Positions 10,523 through 21,189 of a stretch of 64,000 nucleotides of DNA are shown piece after piece. A program made the translations under genes and the position numbers. The stretch lies in NCBI GenBank assembly GCA_944548615.1, contig OX155960.1, forward strand, positions 11,284,365-11,348,364, in the 5' to 3' direction. The stretch is from Micropterix aruncella (taxonomy: Eukaryota; Arthropoda; Insecta; Lepidoptera; Micropterigidae). The notes under the pieces were generated by a model that was not told where the DNA came from, made no database searches, and worked only from the letters and a program-made list of their open reading frames with translations. Position 1 is the stretch's first letter; each line of letters starts with the position of its first letter.

Positions 10523-11110
10523 ATTTTTAAGCTATTGCATAGCTTTTATCGCGGGGCCAGCGCGGCGACCGAATGAAGAAATTTCTTAACGAAAATTAAT
10601 GATTTTAAACTGATAATTACGTCTAAACGAGTACTGCTTACGATTCGAAAAAAATATATGTTAAACAAGAACATTTTCCTAATATTCTTAGCTTTGAATA
10701 TTTTAGATTTTGTTTATATTACATAGTGTAATTAATTTGTGAAATTAGGTCTAACCGAACACAAAAACGACTAACGCAAATACTATCTGGTGTATTATTA
10801 TGAAACCTGCACCATTTTAAAGATAATTTAATTATCTATCTTTTTATCTACGAAATTTTTCGAATAATCCCTTTCTATTGCTTTATCGAATAAAAAATTC
10901 GTGCGCGGCGCTCTATCGGAAGACGTTTAAATTATTCCGAATCATTTGCTACCGCAGCCGCAAGTGATTCGGAATAATTTTAACGTTTTCCGATAGAGCG
11001 CAGTTATCTGATATCAGAAAAAATAAAATAAATAAATAATTATAATTGAATAAGTTGTTAAAAATGCTATGCAATAGCTTTACCGCGGCAGTCCCCGAGT
11101 GCCACACGTA
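10523..11110 (+). mobile_element. MITE-like element, copy 1, with long internal hairpin
   Basis: About 590 bp, repeated in inverted orientation at 14942-15536. Both ends carry a short palindromic block, AAGCTATTGCATAGCTTTTA at the left and TGCTATGCAATAGCTTTACC at the right. The interior contains a 41-bp-arm hairpin (10908-10948 with 10961-11001; 38 of 41 positions pair). There is no coding capacity. The size, terminal inverted structure and copy number suggest a non-autonomous DNA transposon. Its superfamily is unknown to me and I see no clear TSD. Confidence 0.65.
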
Positions 11111-11221
11111 TTTTTTTATTTTATTTTATTTTAATGTATTCGGAAATCCTACAGCGGTATGACTAATTAACAAAATAAAGCCTAATAAAGATGACGATGA
11201 CTGGTTGAATAACCGATGACT

Positions 11222-11933
11222 TATTAACAATAGAATAGAATAGAATAACTTTATTGTGCTATAAAAACATAACTTAATGAATATTACACTGGTTTTATAA
11301 AAAAGACAATTTATGCACAAATGGCGGACTTATCGCTATAGCGATATCTTACAGTCAACCATTTGATAAAATAATTTCTAATTTTCACAGTACACTACAC
11401 AAAGAAGTAGTAAAGTTAAATTTAAAATAAACTTATACAAATATATGTTAGTAACCTATGCTAAGGTTGCCCAGGATAAAGGAGAGATTAATGTGAGGTA
11501 TTCGGTTAGTGGCTGAGTAAAAATACAACTTTTTGAAAGTATGCAACGAAGGTGCATGCCTGATAGAGTGAGGGAGCTGATTCCATAAACGAGCAGAATG
11601 GACTGTAAAAGAGTGCGTGTAAACAGAGGAATGATGTATCGGAATGGCGAGTGTGTTATCCCGGCTTGATCGAAGTGATAGACCGTGGCCTCCCAAAGGG
11701 TGGAAATTCTCCTTGAGATAGGAGAGTGAAGTGGGGTTATTGAGTATGTTGTAGAGTAGCGACGACGTATGCAAATTTCTTCGATCGCGAATAGCAAGCC
11801 AATGGAGTTGCTCACGAAAGCAAATTAACGTATTACAGTAATTGGCCCGATTATATACGATAATCGATAATATTATACGATAATAAGCACGATTAACGTA
11901 ATATAGTAATTGTACTTTAGCAAATGACAACAT
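11222..11933 (-). pseudogene. LINE 3' fragment: RT C-terminal region plus tail
   Basis: The minus strand encodes a C-terminal segment with QLHWLAIRDRRNLHTSSLLY, then RLWNQLPHSIRHAPSLHTFK, the post-RT tail typical of several insect LINE clades. The frame is open over about 160 codons. The 3' end has CACAATAAAGTTATTCTATT followed by an ATTCT-type simple tail. A similar tail without coding sequence lies near 20090-20120 on the plus strand. The 5' truncation removes the catalytic RT. Confidence 0.75.
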
Positions 11934-12167
11934 TAAAAAACCTAATTGTCAAACAAAATTTTTAAATGAACCAAAAGGAGAGAAATAACAGAATATCTGG
12001 AGAGTTTATGATAGGAAGACTTTGAATTATCGTCAGCCATAAAAAAGGACGCGTGCGAGAAACTATCCGAGAAATTGTCATCGTAAACGCTTAGGATTCT
12101 CTTGAAATAAGCATTTTGATAGTTTTGGAAAAATTATATATGTTGAGAGTTTCCTCTAGTAGTTTCC

Positions 12168-12622
12168 TCAGTATTGAGTTGTCACCTATAACAGGCGAGC
12201 CCGCCAGCCCAGGAAGGTATAATGATATAGGTCGTTCTTTCAACCGTGGGGTGAACAGAGACACTTGTGGATGAAACAGTCCACCGTCGAGCTAGGACCA
12301 CTAATTCGTGAAAGTCCAACGCCTTACAGCGTGGCACTGGAAAGTGTACACAGCGGGCAGCCTTGCGCCCACACTACCATATTTGGCAGTATTTCTTCGT
12401 CCTTCCGTCTGGTCATGGATCCGAAGTCGCTTACGCGGAGTCAACCTGATGTTAGCGGTATTTCGGTTCGAATTTATTTCGGACCGTCGCGTCCTTTGCC
12501 CCGTCTACCACTTGGGATCGGGTAGCCAACAAGTCGTTTCAAAAGTAGCTGATATTAGGTGAACAAACATCCCCGCTACTTAGGAAACGCATAAGATCAT
12601 TTTCAGACCACCCCCCCCCCCC
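12168..12622 (+). repeat. GCR copy 2
   Basis: Begins with a TTGTCACCTATAACAGGCGA-like left end and continues through CAGTCCACCGTCGAGC, CCAACGCCTTACAGCG and TTGGGATCGGGTAGCC. It ends in a run of 12 C. The order of blocks matches the 50155-50600 copy more closely than the 46.3-kb copy, which suggests at least two subfamilies. Confidence 0.75.
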
Positions 12623-12644
12623 GGTTGTTTTCCGGAGTGCACAA

Positions 12645-13440
12645 CTAGAGTTGTCAACTACAATGGGCGAACCGGTCACCTCAGGAAGATTTAACGAAAT
12701 GTACGTTCTGTCTCCCGTGAGATGAGCGCAGAAGACTTAGGACAAAACAATCCACCGTCAAGCTTCGCCACCTCCCCGTTAGAGTCCAACGCCTTACGGC
12801 GAGGTACCGGGAAAGGTACCCAACGGGCAGCCTCACCCTCTGACTACCAGTTTTGGCAGGATATCTCCGTATGGAATTAACCTTCAGGATACCTCCGTCC
12901 TTCCGACTGGTTACGGGTCCGAAGTCGCTTACACGACCTCTACCTGTTGTATTACAGCGGTAATTCAGTTTAAATTATCGCGGACCTGGGCGTTCTTTGC
13001 CCGTAGTGCCACACGGGATCGAGTGGCCCAAGGTCATTTCAAGAGTGGCATGACAACAGATCAACATCCACCCCCGCTGCTTAGGAAATAGTATATTACT
13101 CTTCAGAAATTAGTCAGAATGCACAGCCGATTGGCTACGCCGACCGGTGCGCAAACCGTCCAGTGGCGCCGGGATGCAATCCTGCCGGGAGAAACCGCGG
13201 GATGCAATCCCGCCGAAGTGCACAGTCGATTGGCTGACGCCGCACAATGCGCAAACCGCCTATCAGCGCCCGAAGGACATCCATCAGAGGAACCAATCCA
13301 CCTGCCGTGGCAGGGGGAAACGGAGTCAGTTCCAGGTTTGACCCTCTTAGAGAAAGCTACTGGATAGGAGTTAAACCGTGAGTTGAGCCGACCCAAGTTA
13401 CCGCTCGGGTCTTAGTGGCCCAACTGCACAGGAACCATTA
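12645..13440 (+). repeat. GCR copy 3
   Basis: Starts AGTTGTCAACTACAATGGGC, runs through CTCACCTCAGG-like and CCGTCAAGC blocks, and extends past TTAGTCAGAATGCACAGCCG into the right-hand module (GGTGCGCAAACCGTCCAG). The module CGGGATGCAATCC / GCGGGATGCAATCCC is partly duplicated near 13172-13220. Together with copy 2 it forms a head-to-tail pair. Confidence 0.75.
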
Positions 13441-13454
13441 ACTGCCAGTATTTT

Positions 13455-13496
13455 CGTTTCACATTCCTGGAGTAGATTCGCCAGGAATGTGAAACG
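13455..13496. repeat. Perfect 16-bp hairpin
   Basis: CGTTTCACATTCCTGG at 13455-13470 is exactly complementary to 13481-13496, with a 10-base loop AGTAGATTCG. It sits just after GCR copy 3. No coding context or poly-T tail supports a terminator. It may be the fossil of a small foldback element. Confidence 0.75.
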
Positions 13497-13954
13497 CCAC
13501 TTTACTAACCAACTCAGGGCAATCTAGCATTTTGTTAAGTAGCTTAAATAGAAATTGAAGGCTTAGATATCACAGAGCGGTTTTACACGCGCCCGCCGCG
13601 GTTGCGGGACAACTGTTTTATTTCAAAACTCACGACACTGCAGTTTTGCGCGGTCGCGGAACGACCCGTAAACTTGGCGGGAGAAAATCGCAAGTCGAAC
13701 GGGTTTAGCATCGATATCGAGATTGTCACAAGTAATCAATACAGAGTGTGACTTGTGGTAATAAGCATGTACTTAAAATTGTACACTCTATGGGTAAACT
13801 GTGTCGAACTATATTTCACTATCTATATATCTATTAATATATCTATTATCTGGTTTTCTTTGACGGTTCTTTCCAGAGAGCCTTGGAATTCGTCGGAAAA
13901 AATATTATAAACATTTTTATTATGTACTATAATTTATAACATGTCAAGAATTTC
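13497..13954. other. No recognisable feature
   Basis: Mixed-composition DNA. A CG-rich patch near 13585-13690 contains CGCGCCCGCCGCGG, followed by AT-rich sequence. No open frame of note and no repeat match inside the window. Confidence 0.4.
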
Positions 13955-14510
13955 ACCATGGGCTCCTAATGAGTATGTGCAGCTTGGGTCTGACAGCCTA
14001 ACGTCTGGAAGAGGCCGCGCAAACGACCTCGAATCTGTGATCAGGCCGACGGATGAAGAAATACGTCCAAATCTGGAAGTAAGGGCGCGAGGAAGACCGC
14101 CTGGATGTAGTGTCTCTTAGAACAACATTGAAAACGAAGCGAGCTACGTCACTATTCCAAGAGCTCGCATATGGCCGCCACATGTCTACTACTCCGTCAA
14201 CGCAGATGTTCAAACATTTGAGAAATTCGCCAAACTTCGCACGCGCTTAACGCTAACCAAGGGCGTTCGTCGAGACGTACCCCTCTGCTCACTTCCCTCG
14301 CACTTTATCCTCGCAATACCCTGTCGCTCGAGAGTGCGTCTACCGTTCTCTCGGTATACTGTGCTTACGAGGTGTTGGCGTAGTTTGACTGTGGATTGTG
14401 TTGTCCATCAAGTTTTGACGTTCACTCCACGGGAGACAGAATGGCACGATGTCTTTATAACTCCCTGGAGTGGCAGGTACGCCCGTAGTAATTGACTCCC
14501 ATCGATGGAC
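13955..14510 (-). repeat. GCR copy 4, with an internal unrelated segment
   Basis: Reverse-orientation copy: GTGCAGCTTGGG, GAAGGGCGCGAGG-type sequence, then GGATTGTGTTGTCC, GACGTTCACTCCACGGGAGA and GCCCGTAGTAATTGAC. The stretch 14117-14370 is not family sequence by eye and may be an insertion or a highly diverged part. Confidence 0.6.
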
Positions 14511-14941
14511 GTTCAGCGTATGTACGCAGTGCGTTGATGTCTATTAAAAAGTCTGTTTTTGATTTAACAGTGCTATAAAAGTGTCATTAATTAAAATTTG
14601 TACTTACTATCTTTAATTAATTAGCTGAATCACTCATCGACTTTCACGCCCTCGTCAGTCAATTAAAGCGTTTAGAAATGAGACGTGTCAAACATTCGAA
14701 TAGGCAACAGTAGATAGGCTAGAGCAGCGATCGGCAAGTCATTTCTAGTGGATATTTTTCCGGATATTTTTATCGAGGTCTAAAAAATGGTTGTGTCACC
14801 CCATGACTTTCCCGGCAAGTAGCGAGTAAATTACTTCAAATGAATAATAATTTCATAAATAAAGTCAATGAGCAGTTAGCGAAAATTCCTATTAATATTA
14901 GCTAGTAAGTTATGTAGTTCTATGCACTCAATAAAAAAAAA
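14511..14941. other. No gene seen
   Basis: AT-rich DNA. GGTTGTGTCACCCCATGACT near 14790 recurs in related form at 20330 and, reversed, at 29090-29115, so an end of an unclassified dispersed element may lie here. Confidence 0.4.
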
Positions 14942-15536
14942 AATACGTATGGCACTCGGGGACTGCCGCGGTAAAGCTATTGCATAGCATTTTTAACAAC
15001 TTATGCAATTATAATTATTTATTTATTTTATTTTTTCTGATATCAGATATCTGCGCTTTATCGGAAAACTTTGAAATTATTCCTAATCATTTGAGGCTGC
15101 GAAAGCAAATGATTCGGAATAATTTAAACGTCTTCCGATAGAGCGCCGCGCACGAATTTTTTATTCGATAAAGCAAAAAAAACGGAGTATTCGAAAAAAT
15201 CGTAGATAAAAAGATAGATAATTAAATTATCTTTAAAATGGTGCAGGTTTCATAATAATACGCCAGATAGTATTTGCGTAGTAGTCGTTTTTGTGTTCAG
15301 TTAGACCTAATTTCACAAATTAATTACACTATGTAATATCAACAAAATCTAAAATATTCAAAGCTAACAATATTAGGAAAATGTTCTTGTCTAACATATA
15401 TTTTTTTCGAATCGTAAGCAGCACTCGTTTAGACGTAATTATCAGTTTAAAATTATTAATTATCGTTAAGAAATTTCTTCATTCGGTCGCCGCGCTGACC
15501 TAGGCCCGCGATAAAAGCTATGCAATAGCTTAACAG
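14942..15536 (-). mobile_element. MITE-like element, copy 2 (inverted)
   Basis: Reverse complement of 10523-11110 along its whole length, with point differences and small indels. It has the same terminal blocks (GGTAAAGCTATTGCATAGCA and AAAGCTATGCAATAGCTT) and the same internal hairpin (about 15053-15146), here with a few more mismatches. The two copies face each other across 3.8 kb. Confidence 0.65.
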
Positions 15537-15640
15537 AAGTCTTTGTGGCTTCGCGGCAGCCAAATCAGTGTATTTTGCGTATTTTGGCTTATGGACTAAT
15601 ATTATTGGGAAATGCCGCAAACAGTAAATGAATCTTCCTA

Positions 15641-16475
15641 TTGCAAAAAAGAGCACTGCGCAGCATGTATCAGGTAACGCCCAGGACCTCATGCAGAGCA
15701 TACTTCAGTAAGGCAAAGATAATGACCATGTATTCGGCGTTCATATACCGGTGCTTAATGTATGCCAGACAGCACCCAACAGAAACCGCAACTAGAGCGG
15801 ACATTCATTCTCACCATACACGCTGTAATTCCCTTTTATGCGTGCCCCGAACAAGACTGGCAAAAGTACAGAAGAGCTACTTATACCTTAGTATTAAATT
15901 CTACAATTTACTCCCTACCACTATCAAACAACTGAAGGACAAACAATTAAAAAAAACATTAAGGAGATGCTGATAAGCCACCCTTTTTATAATCTGACCG
16001 AATTCGAGGGCCATGACTTTGCAAATATTGTACCAATTTGAATGATAATTATATATGTACGTTTAGTATTTAAATGTAAGATTTAGCTTTAGTTTGATTA
16101 TTTAACAATTTACTTACTACTTTGGATGTTACTATGTACAGTTTTTAGTACGTATATATTCGATTATTGACTATTTCAATTGTTAGGCTTCTGCTTTGAT
16201 TATTCAACTTTTTAACTGACTATTTTGATTATTGTGTGTTTAGTAGGTAGCTATTAGAATTATTGACTATTTTATTAAAAAAGCCTTTAATTTGTTTAGT
16301 AGTACGATTCTACGACGAATAACTTTTAGTAGGTTCCAAAGTTTCTTAGATGCTATATATTGTTTTTAAATAATATATGTATGTTGATTAAAGATTAAAG
16401 TAGTAATGAGACTTACTACTTAAAACGCAAATATTTTGACACGTCCAAGAGCGGTTTTTAGGCGCCAATTGAACA
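15641..16475 (+). pseudogene. LINE fragment: RT C-terminus and 3' UTR
   Basis: Encodes about 110 residues starting MQKRALRSMYQVTPRTSCRA and ending KTLRRC, the post-RT tail (QKRALR...LREKF-type region) of Jockey/CR1-like LINEs. The AT-rich 3' UTR after 15976 recurs inverted at 44441-44900, sharing the end block with AAAATATTTG and CGCTCTTGGAC. Related coding scraps are near 22990-23100 and 24930-25280. Confidence 0.7.
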
Positions 16476-16784
16476 CGACCTAAATGTAATGTAATATGCG
16501 ACGCAGCGCAATGAACATCTGAATTTCGAACGCGCGTCAACACATTCAATTTAAAAATCAAATTGTAAACGCAGGTCGCCGTGAGCCTTCGAATTCGATT
16601 TTGAACGAGCCACGCATCGCGAGTGTCGCCGCTTTTAGGGCCCTTACTATTTAACTAATGAATGGCGGTCTTTACATATTATTTGTGTCGCTTGTATATG
16701 ACATAAAGCCAACCAAAATTTCACGTTGTGATTTCTAACCAATAAGACACATGTGTACCGAATTTAAAGTCTTTAAGTTCAACT
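16476..16784. other. No recognisable feature
   Basis: Contains CG-rich sequence (for example GCCACGCATCGCGAGTGTCG) and no open frame. The last 100 bases resemble the region near 20560-20610 in outline. Confidence 0.35.
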
Positions 16785-17036
16785 AGAGCTGTCAGCTACA
16801 TCGGGCGAACCCGTCACCTCAGGAAGTTTTAACGATATTGGATCGGTCTGTCTCCCGTGAGGTGAACGTAGAAGACTTGGAACGAAAACAGTCCACTGTC
16901 TAGTTACGCCACTCGCCCGTAAGAGACCAACGCCTTACCTTTAGTTACAACCAGATTACTCCGATCTCCCGACTGGTTACGGGTGCGTGGTCGCTTACGC
17001 GGTCCTCTCTCTTACCTAGCGGTGATACGGTATCCA
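16785..17036 (+). repeat. GCR copy 5 (internally deleted)
   Basis: Starts CTAGAGCTGTCAGCTACATC, continues with CCTCAGGAAGTTTTAACG and CAACGCCTTACC, then jumps to CCGACTGGTTACGGGTGCGT. Compared with the 46.3-kb copy, about 50 bases in the middle are missing. It stops at GATACGGTATCCA, where a different repeat begins. Confidence 0.75.
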
Positions 17037-17039
17037 ATA

Positions 17040-17300
17040 ATTCGAGATTGAAGTATAACTAAAGGTGGACCGACCGCGCCCTCTGGTGGACCGATTTCAA
17101 CCACAATCTTTTGAACTCTTGCCATGACCAAATGATGCCTGCATGCCAAATTCAGCTCGATCGGATGAATCGTTTGGGCGCTATCGTGGAGGAAACACAC
17201 AGACAGGCAAACACAAAGACACACAGATAGACTGAGAAATAGTCTTAATCGTTTTGAGATAGGGGTAGTGGGCGGGGGGTGTTAAAATGTATATATCCTT
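17040..17300 (+). repeat. Interspersed repeat, 'GGACCGATTTC' family, copy 1
   Basis: Contains GGTGGACCGATTTCAACCAC, TGCCATGACCAAATGATGCC, CAGCTCGATCGGATGAATCG and TTTGGGCGCTATCGTGGAGG, then CACAGACA-rich sequence. Related copies are at 20620-20790 and, reversed and split by an RTE-like LINE, at 27550-28400. The sequence style is that of LINE 3' UTRs or derived SINEs in Lepidoptera. The class is uncertain. Confidence 0.6.
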
Positions 17301-17519
17301 CTCCATCTCGAAATAAAATGTTAGCGCGTTCACAACAGTTTACCTCCTCGTCGATTGGTAGGTCGGTAAAGTAAAACCAACCACTAAACTAAAGAAAGGC
17401 ACTTTTATAAATGTCAGTCATGACGTCATGATTAAATAGTGAGTCGCCGTTCCCGAAACACAACGCACTCGCAGATCACGAAAAACATCGGTTAAGTTTG
17501 TTCAGCGGCCCAGTTTCTA

Positions 17520-17835
17520 TTTTCCCGGCACGGATCCAAAGGTATCTAACGGTTCCGTGCAGCTTGGGCCTAATGACCTGTTTGCTATATTGGGTAGGCT
17601 TAACTCACGGTTAAACTTCCATCCGGTAGCCTCCTCAAAGAGACACTAACCTGGAAAGGACTTTCTGGAAAATCCCCGAGCGATACTAGGCGGTTCGCGC
17701 ATCGTACAGTGCTTTCCAATCGACTGTTCACCCCGGCGAAATATCCGAAGGGGGTTTGGAAACGTACATTTCCTACAGGATGGTTGTCGACCTGATGTCA
17801 GCTACCTTTAAAACGATCCGTTGGCCAATTCCGTG
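17520..17835 (-). repeat. GCR-related segment, copy 6
   Basis: GTGCAGCTTGGGCCTAATGA, CCGGTAGCCTCCTC, GCGGTTCGCGCATCG-like and CAATCGACTG blocks correspond, in reverse, to the right-hand module of the family (compare 41520-41800). It is diverged. A short related piece is at 38900-39030. Confidence 0.55.
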
Positions 17836-18254
17836 TGGTAGTAAAGGGTAACAAGTAAATATATTGCCGTTATAACACTACTGCCGTTAGAGAAAGTGAA
17901 CTATTGTACAATATTTATAACTATTTTTTGTTAGGTTTCTTAAATAAAATATTTGGTATTCTTGTACTTATCCATATATGTACATGTATATTTTTCGGAA
18001 TGTACCTACTCAACCAGACCTTTCGTTCGACATTAAACACGATATATTTATGATAATTTATTGACATTTATGAATTTGGACATTTAGAGAACTGTTTACT
18101 TAATACATTGACAATTAAGGTACTCTATGGCACTTGGGATGACGTAACGATTTTAACAATACCAAACACTACTAAATCGGTTCAAGCGTTTAGAAAATAT
18201 GGTGGAATAAAGAAACGGAAAATATTTAACACAATACACTTCTTTTTTGTCGGG
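17836..18254. repeat. AT-rich repeat shared with 45.6 kb and 54.5 kb
   Basis: AAACACGATATATTTATG and AATTTATTGACATTT recur near 45700. TAAATCGGTTCAAGCGTTTA and GGTGGAATAAAGAAAC recur in reverse near 54560-54600. It looks like an untranslated part of a LINE or DNA element. No coding sequence is seen. Confidence 0.5.
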
Positions 18255-19045
18255 CAGTCGTGTAAAAAGAGCCACGGTCCGCGATAAATTCGATCTGAAT
18301 TATCGCTAACATAAGGTTGAGGCCGCGCAAGCGACTTCGGACCTTCGACCAGACTGGAGGACGAATAAATCCTAGCAAATATGGTAGTGAGGGCGCAAGG
18401 TCGTCCCGCTCGTCCAGTGTCACGCGGTAAGGCGTTTGACTCTCATGGGTATATTGGCGTAGTGCGACGGTGGACTGTGTTTATTATTTATTTATTTATT
18501 AGTTTCAAATAGTATTCAAGGGCATTACAGATGAATCCAATTCGCCCTTGAATATTAAAGCTAGAGTGTAGGTAAGTCTAAAAATAAATGACTATATAAC
18601 TAAATTAATGCTAACATTGAACAAGAAAAAAAACATAAAAATATAAATCTAAATTAAAGACAGATTATGATAAACATGAGATAGCAGGGAGTTGCCTTTA
18701 TAGCTGCCAAAGGGATATACAAAAGATATCTATTTCTGTGGGTAAGTAATTAAGAAGAGCTATAACCCTACCCACTGGCCTGTCTATAAAAATATTTGTA
18801 CGGTGGTACGGCACATTAAACAATAGATGCGATCTCCTCGCTGTGCAATTTACCGGTACGTACAATTCAAACTTACATAGTATCTCTGGCAAATAAATAG
18901 TTCCTTGAATTAATTTATGTGTAAATATAATTAGTGAAATATGTGTTGCCTCTAAGTCTCTACGTTCACCCCACGGTTGAAAGAATGATCAAATATCGTT
19001 ATAACTTCCTGGGGCGGCGGGTTCGCCCGTAGTAATTGATAACTC
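18255..19045 (-). repeat. GCR copy 7, split by a LINE tail
   Basis: Family sequence runs 18255-18480 (GGGCGCAAGG, GTGACGGTGGACTGTG-type blocks), is interrupted by a LINE fragment (18481-18952), and resumes with TCTAAGTCTCTACGTTCACC through GGGTTCGCCCGTAGTAATTG. A TGTGTT motif flanks the insert on both sides and may be its TSD. Confidence 0.7.
18481..18952 (-). pseudogene. LINE 3' end nested in GCR copy 7
   Basis: The minus strand reads RPVGRVIALLNYLPTEIDIF near 18720-18790 and upstream a degenerate VRNSTGTY...-like stretch, resembling the C-terminal tail of a non-LTR RT. The 3' end in minus orientation finishes in a TAAATAAATAAA-type tail at 18481-18500. It is truncated at both coding and catalytic parts. 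Confidence 0.55.
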
Positions 19046-19609
19046 CGGAATCGGATCCGGACCGCGGTCCGCCAGTTGCCGAGTAAAGTACACTAGAGAG
19101 TACACATCTAATTTACTTGTCAAGTCATGTTTCATTCTCTGCGATACAATCTAAAGATGCAAGTGAAAACTGTTTAAGCGACACAATTTCCTTTTCATTG
19201 CTATAACTAATTAAATCTTTATTGTTTTGGTGTAGTGTAGTGTGTAATACTAGTCAATCTCACTATGTAAAACACAAAATTCTCTACTGCACAGAGAAAC
19301 AATATTATACCAGACGGAATTGTGTTGCACCCATAAATCTGTGTATTACGCCGTGTTTACTCAAGAAAACCAAGTAATCTCACATTTTTTATTAGACGTA
19401 ACGCCATTACATGTAACGTTATAACAGTAACACCATTGCATTGTATGTCATTGTAAAGTGGAAACGCCTATATAGTCCAGCAAATACTTTTGTATCGTAC
19501 ATGCTTCGTATACGTGGAAATTCCAGATAGTACATACCTACGTACAAAATGGTCGATAATGACGACTTATATAATCGAGAGGACACGGCTACATTCTAGC
19601 AAGACGAAA
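19046..19609. other. No gene seen
   Basis: AT-rich DNA without long frames. The GGATCCGGACCGCGGTCCGC patch near 19055 is partly palindromic (GGACCGCGGTCC). No repeat match elsewhere in the window was noticed. Confidence 0.4.
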
Positions 19610-19737
19610 TATGGCTTTTGGGGTTTTGGCAGACGGCTTTTGGGGTTTTGCAGTGGTATACGCAATGCATGTCGTATATACCACTGTCAGAAAGGTACTG
19701 TATACGCAATGCATGTCGTATACCACTGTCAGAAACG
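19610..19737. repeat. Two short tandem duplications
   Basis: GGCTTTTGGGGTTTTG occurs twice 23 bases apart. Then a unit of about 44 bases beginning GTATACGCAATGCATGTCGT and ending CCACTGTCAGAAA occurs twice (19656-19693 and 19700-19735). Confidence 0.7.
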
Positions 19738-20078
19738 CAGGGAGCTAAGGGGCCCTTGCTGAGTTGGCCGCGAAGACCCATTCTGTTCAGGGTTCGTCAC
19801 ACTCACGGGTCAACACCCATCCGACGGCCTCCACGCATGAAGTGCGAACCTGGGTAGGACTCTGGCCTTATGGTTAGTTTCCCCAAGGAATCAATCTTCT
19901 GGCGCTCCTGGCTATCTCGCGGTTAAGGCGTTGGCCTCTTACGGGCTTGTGGCGGAGCTTGATGGTGGACTGTTTTTGTCCAAGTCTTCTGCGCTCACTC
20001 CAGGGAGATAGAACGACTAATCGTTAAAACTTCCTGAGGTAACAGGCTCACCAGTTGTAGTTGACAACTCTAGTTAAT
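19738..20078 (-). repeat. GCR copy 8
   Basis: Reverse orientation: GGGCCCTTGCTGAGTTGGCC, CACGCATGAAGTGCGAACC, TCTGGCGCTCCTGG, then directly CTATCTCGCGGTTAAGGCGT, CAAGTCTTCTGCGCTCACTC, and the family end GTAGTTGACAACTCTAG. About 400 bases of the middle are missing compared with the 48.7-49.4 kb copy, so this is a deletion derivative. Confidence 0.75.
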
Positions 20079-20319
20079 TATTTTAACACAATAAAGTTAC
20101 TCTATTTTATTCTATTTTATTTAGGGATTACATTATTGAAGGGGTCCACTTATCAGTGGTATGCGAAACTTTTACCGAATTCTACATAATTTTCAAATAT
20201 CCATTGTTTGTAAATAAATACATATCCATTGTTTGTAATAAAATTCTTACATTCGAACAAAATCTTCTTAACTCGACAGCAATATTCCATTTTCAGTAAA
20301 GTGTTCCATTAAAAAAACT
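20079..20319. other. LINE-type tail and AT-rich DNA
   Basis: CACAATAAAGTTACTCTATT followed by TTTTATTCTATTTTATTT resembles the 3' end of the LINE at 11222-11933, here in plus orientation and without coding sequence. TATCCATTGTTTGTAA occurs twice near 20200-20240. Confidence 0.45.
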
Positions 20320-20610
20320 ATTGTATCACCCCAAGACTTTCCCGTCAAGCAGACACCCCCCCCCCCCCCGGCGCCATTCCGTAACCTCCCCCTCCCCCCA
20401 AACCTTATACCCCCAATAATGCTACTTCCCCCTCCAAATATAGTACATTTATAGTATTTCCGTGGTATTAAAATGGCTATTTTCTAATATGGTTCGTTTC
20501 TCGGCTAGCGTCGGGCGGCTCGACAGTATTTGATTAAAATGTAGGTATGTCAGTTTTTTTTGTGTTGCTTGTATAAGAGATATTGCAATCAAAATTTAAC
20601 AATGTGATTG
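20320..20610 (+). repeat. Unclassified C-rich dispersed element
   Basis: Contains TATCACCCCAAGACTTTCCC, a run of 14 C, a CCTCCCCCTCCCCCC-type stretch, and AATATGGTTCGTTTCTCGGC. The last block and the first block both recur in reverse at the ends of 28455-29125, so these are two copies of one family with different interiors (here no 42-bp minisatellite). Confidence 0.5.
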
Positions 20611-20619
20611 CGATCCTAT

Positions 20620-20790
20620 CGATCTGTGCAACGCCCCCTAGTGGACCGATTTCAGCCACAATCTTTTCAACTTTTGCCATGACCAAATAATGCTTGCATG
20701 CCAAATTTCAGCTCAATCGGATGAAGCTTTTTGGCGCTATCGTGGAGGAATAACATATACACACAGATACACAGCACACGGAGGTGAGTT
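20620..20790 (+). repeat. 'GGACCGATTTC' family, copy 2
   Basis: AGTGGACCGATTTCAGCCAC, TTGCCATGACCAAATAATGC, CATGCCAAATTTCAGCTCAA and GGCGCTATCGTGGAGGAATA line up with 17080-17200. Confidence 0.65.
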
Positions 20791-21189
20791 CACAATACTT
20801 CCCTTTGCCACGAAAGTAATATAATATTTTGCTTTTCCGAATCTCAACGCCCCTATTATTTCCTCGACCTCTCTGAAACGATCACGATTCGTTACCTAAA
20901 TTAGCTTATCGAAGTATTTACAGAGTAAGTCACGATCTTTCATGAATTACGATACGGGGAACAACGCACGCGAAGATTCCGATCACTTTCGCCGTGTGAA
21001 CGGAATTCAGCGCGAGACTGGTATCGGAACCGGATCCAACAGAAAGTATTTGTTGATTTGATGTAACAAAAAGTGTTTGTTAAAGATATCATTGCATGCT
21101 TTCCAAAAGCACTCAAGGAAGCTTTTTGAGCATGGGACAAAGCAGTAAAGTGTATGGGTCTAAAGATAAATTAGGAGAAAACCAAATAA
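20791..21189. other. No gene seen
   Basis: No open frame or repeat that I can support. AAGTATTTGTTGATTTGATG and AAAGTGTTTGTTAAAG near 21044-21082 are weakly similar. Confidence 0.35.

Noticed and set aside
13119..13396. Overlapping frames of 82-97 aa as genes
   Set aside because: They lie in GC-rich repeat DNA where stops are rare, and related copies elsewhere do not preserve the frames.
10523..15536. A single large transposon bounded by the two inverted MITE-like copies
   Set aside because: Each copy has its own two termini and the DNA between them holds unrelated LINE and GCR pieces; no transposase or common TSD supports a composite.
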